DNA of 35,893 bases, from positions 1 through 35,893 of the forward strand of contig JAEYUC010000064.1 in assembly GCA_023433705.1 (NCBI GenBank), read 5' to 3'. The position numbers and the translations under genes are program-made. The notes beneath the pieces were generated by a model. The model did no database searches, was not told the origin of the DNA, and was given only the letters and a program-made list of their open reading frames with translations. The stretch comes from Pseudomonadota bacterium (GTDB taxonomy: Bacteria > Pseudomonadota > Gammaproteobacteria > Steroidobacterales > Steroidobacteraceae). Below, piece after piece: positions 32,924 to 35,893 of this stretch; positions within the stretch are counted from its first letter, which is position 1; the number at the start of each line of letters is the position of its first letter.

Positions 32924-32953
32924 AATCCTTCTCCATCATGGAGTTCCAGGATT
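32924..32953 (-). promoter_or_regulatory. stem-loop directly upstream of the amidase ribosome site
   Basis: Outer arms AATCCT/AGGATT (32924-32929, 32948-32953) enclose an inner hairpin CTCCA-TCA-TGGAG (32931-32943). On the minus strand the structure is followed by TTTTC and then the GGGGAG ribosome site of the TTG-started amidase gene. It could act as an attenuator, a terminator after tsaE, or a translation-controlling leader. Confidence 0.45.
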
Positions 32954-32968
32954 CACCTGCGGTGGAAT

Positions 32969-33423
32969 TTACTTATCTGGCTTAAACTTTTCAATCCTCT
33001 CGATGCGATGACCGTCGGGCGTGATCGAAAACACGAATTCGAGGTCGGCCTGGGGCAATCTACCCGCGGCCCGTTCCGGCCACTCAATCAACCACAGGTA
33101 GCCCGGGCGGTGGTAGTCGGACAAACCGAGGTTTTCGAGCTCGTCGGGATCGTGCAGCCGATACAGATCGAGGTGCACGACGCTCACGCCCGGCAGTTCG
33201 TAGAGCTCGAGCAGTGTGTAGCTCGGACTCTTGATCGGACCGGTCGCGCCCAGGGCACGCAGCGCGCCGCGTGCGAACGTCGATTTGCCGGACCCGAGCT
33301 CGCCGGCGAGCGTGACGATGCGGCAGGCCGCCCCAGGCGCCAGCGGCGAACCCACCAAACCTGCGCCCAGCGTCTCGGTCTCCTCGCCCGAGCGCGTGAT
33401 CCACACGCGCGGCGCGTCGCCGG

Positions 33424-33427
<4 letters not shown>
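32969..33427 (-). CDS. tsaE: tRNA threonylcarbamoyladenosine biosynthesis ATPase TsaE
   Basis: A 152-residue P-loop protein that works with TsaB, TsaC and TsaD to make t6A at position 37 of ANN-reading tRNAs. Walker A GELGSGKST (42-50), the KSPSYTLLELYE switch block and HLDLYRLHDPDELENLGL followed by WLIEWPERA are diagnostic. The GTG start overlaps the nnr stop in GTGA (33424-33427), so it is coupled to the upstream gene. Confidence 0.96.
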
Positions 33428-34905
<1,478 letters not shown>

Positions 34906-34913
34906 GAACGGGC

Positions 34914-34921
34914 ACTATACT
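34914..34921. promoter_or_regulatory. overlapping divergent -10 boxes between nnr and queG
   Basis: Within the 27-base gap, ACTATACT contains TATACT on the plus strand (34916-34921, toward queG) and TATAGT on the minus strand (34914-34919, toward nnr). A minus-strand TTGGGA (34938-34943) stands 18 bases from its -10; no good plus-strand -35 is visible. Either transcript would have a leader of only a few bases. Confidence 0.5.
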
Positions 34922-34932
34922 GACGGCGTCGC

Positions 34933-35893
34933 ATGAATCCCAACCCACACCCGCAAACGACCGACCGCGATCTGGCCGGAATCGCGCTCGAGCTCGCGAA
35001 CCTCGCGCGTGCCCGCGGCTTCGATGCGCTCGGGGTTAGCGACCTCGATCTCGACGTCGATGCCGCGCACCTGACGCGCTGGCTCGCGCACGAACGTCAC
35101 GGCGAGATGGGGTACATGGCCAGGCATGGTTCGCGGCGGACGCGTCCCGACGAGCTGGTGCCGGGCACACTGCGTGTGTTGTCGGCGCGCATGAACTACT
35201 GGCCGGCAGATGCCGCGGATGCAATGCAGACGCTGCGCGATCCCGAGCTCGGCTACGTGTCCCGCTATGCGCTCGGCCGCGACTACCACAAGCTCATGCG
35301 CAATTCGCTGCAGGCGCTGGCCGACGACATCGTCGCGCGCGTGGGACCGATGGGTTATCGCGTGTTCGTCGACTCGGGTCCCGTGCTCGAGAAGGCGCTG
35401 GCGCGCAAGGCGGGCATCGGCTGGATCGGCAAACACACCAACCTGATCGCGCGCGATGCCGGCTCGTACTTCTTCATCGGCGAGATCCTCACTACCCTGC
35501 CCCTGCCGGTCGACCAACCCGCGAGCGCGCATTGCGGCACCTGCTCGGCATGTATACCCGCCTGTCCGACAGGCGCGATCACGGCGCCCTATCAACTCGA
35601 TGCGCGACGCTGCATCTCCTATCTCACCATCGAGCTGCACGGCGCAATCCCGGTGGAACTGCGCCGCATGATCGGCTCGCGCATCTACGGCTGCGACGAC
35701 TGTCAGCTCGTGTGTCCGTGGAACAAGTTCGCGCGCGCGGCCGCGCATCCGGATTTCAAGGTGCGGCATCGACTGGATGCGTCGCGGTTGAGCGAGCTGT
35801 TCGAGTGGACAGAGGAGGAGTTTCTCTCGCGCACCGAAGGCTCGGCGATCCGCCGCATCGGCTACGAGCGCTGGCTGCGCAACATCGCGGTGG
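34933..35893 (+). CDS. queG: epoxyqueuosine reductase (3' end beyond the window)
   Basis: Reduces epoxyqueuosine to queuosine in tRNA, using cobalamin and two [4Fe-4S] clusters. 320 codons are visible and the frame is open at the window edge, so roughly 30-60 residues are missing. The probable catalytic Asp117 in LGRDYHKLM, the first cluster CGTCSACIPACP (Cys201, 204, 207, 211) and the second CDDCQLVCPWN (Cys254, 257, 261) are intact. It is divergent from nnr, as in E. coli. Confidence 0.95.
   Translation, partial: MNPNPHPQTTDRDLAGIALELANLARARGFDALGVSDLDLDVDAAHLTRWLAHERHGEMGYMARHGSRRTRPDELVPGTLRVLSARMNYWPADAADAMQTLRDPELGYVSRYALGRDYHKLMRNSLQALADDIVARVGPMGYRVFVDSGPVLEKALARKAGIGWIGKHTNLIARDAGSYFFIGEILTTLPLPVDQPASAHCGTCSACIPACPTGAITAPYQLDARRCISYLTIELHGAIPVELRRMIGSRIYGCDDCQLVCPWNKFARAAAHPDFKVRHRLDASRLSELFEWTEEEFLSRTEGSAIRRIGYERWLRNIAV

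Overview
The window is GC-rich (roughly two thirds G+C) chromosomal DNA from a proteobacterium, most probably a gammaproteobacterium. The best evidence is 23.8-35.9 kb, where purA, hflC, hflK, hflX, hfq, miaA, mutL, an ami-type amidase, tsaE and nnr lie head to tail on the minus strand with queG divergent. That is the order known from Escherichia coli and Pseudomonas. The genus cannot be fixed from this sequence alone; a Nevskiales/Steroidobacterales- or Xanthomonadales-like background would fit.

Layout. 0-0.2 kb: tRNA-Leu(CAG) with a good sigma70 promoter. 0.2-6.5 kb: a BON/SRPBCC membrane protein, an arginine deiminase (arcA) with its antiporter (arcD), and divergent to them an NhaC-type Na+/H+ antiporter followed by a DUF502 membrane protein. 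This looks like a pH/ion/stress block. 6.5-10.4 kb: a compact four-gene plus-strand cluster holding an unrecognised cytosolic protein, a DyP-type haem peroxidase with an altered signature motif, an outer-membrane beta-barrel protein and an unrecognised GATase-like protein. I do not recognise it as a described system. 10.4-14.1 kb: an exported amidohydrolase and, divergent from it, a patatin/POTRA/barrel protein of the PlpD (type Vd secretion) kind. 14.1-15.6 kb: a minus-strand group of a DUF202 protein preceded by ten RTxLS heptads, an isochorismatase-like hydrolase and a small, very basic DUF6496 protein. 15.8-19.7 kb: a periplasmic GH3 beta-glucosidase and a Tat/lipoprotein 'glucoamylase' (PF10091/GH144-like), a pairing that suggests beta-1,2-glucan breakdown. 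19.8-23.7 kb: a translationally coupled otsB-GH15-otsA trehalose operon. 23.8-35.9 kb: the conserved housekeeping block.

Themes. Trehalose synthesis, a possible periplasmic-glucan degradation pair, Na+/H+ exchange, arginine deimination and several small stress-type proteins make 0.2-23.7 kb look like an osmotic/pH/oxidative-stress neighbourhood lying between a tRNA gene and a conserved block. No transposase, integrase, CRISPR array, rRNA or phage gene was seen. No gene-free stretch reaches 300 bases; the largest gaps are 18069-18247, 4218-4389 and 15640-15794. Many long antisense open frames exist, as expected at this base composition, and were left out.
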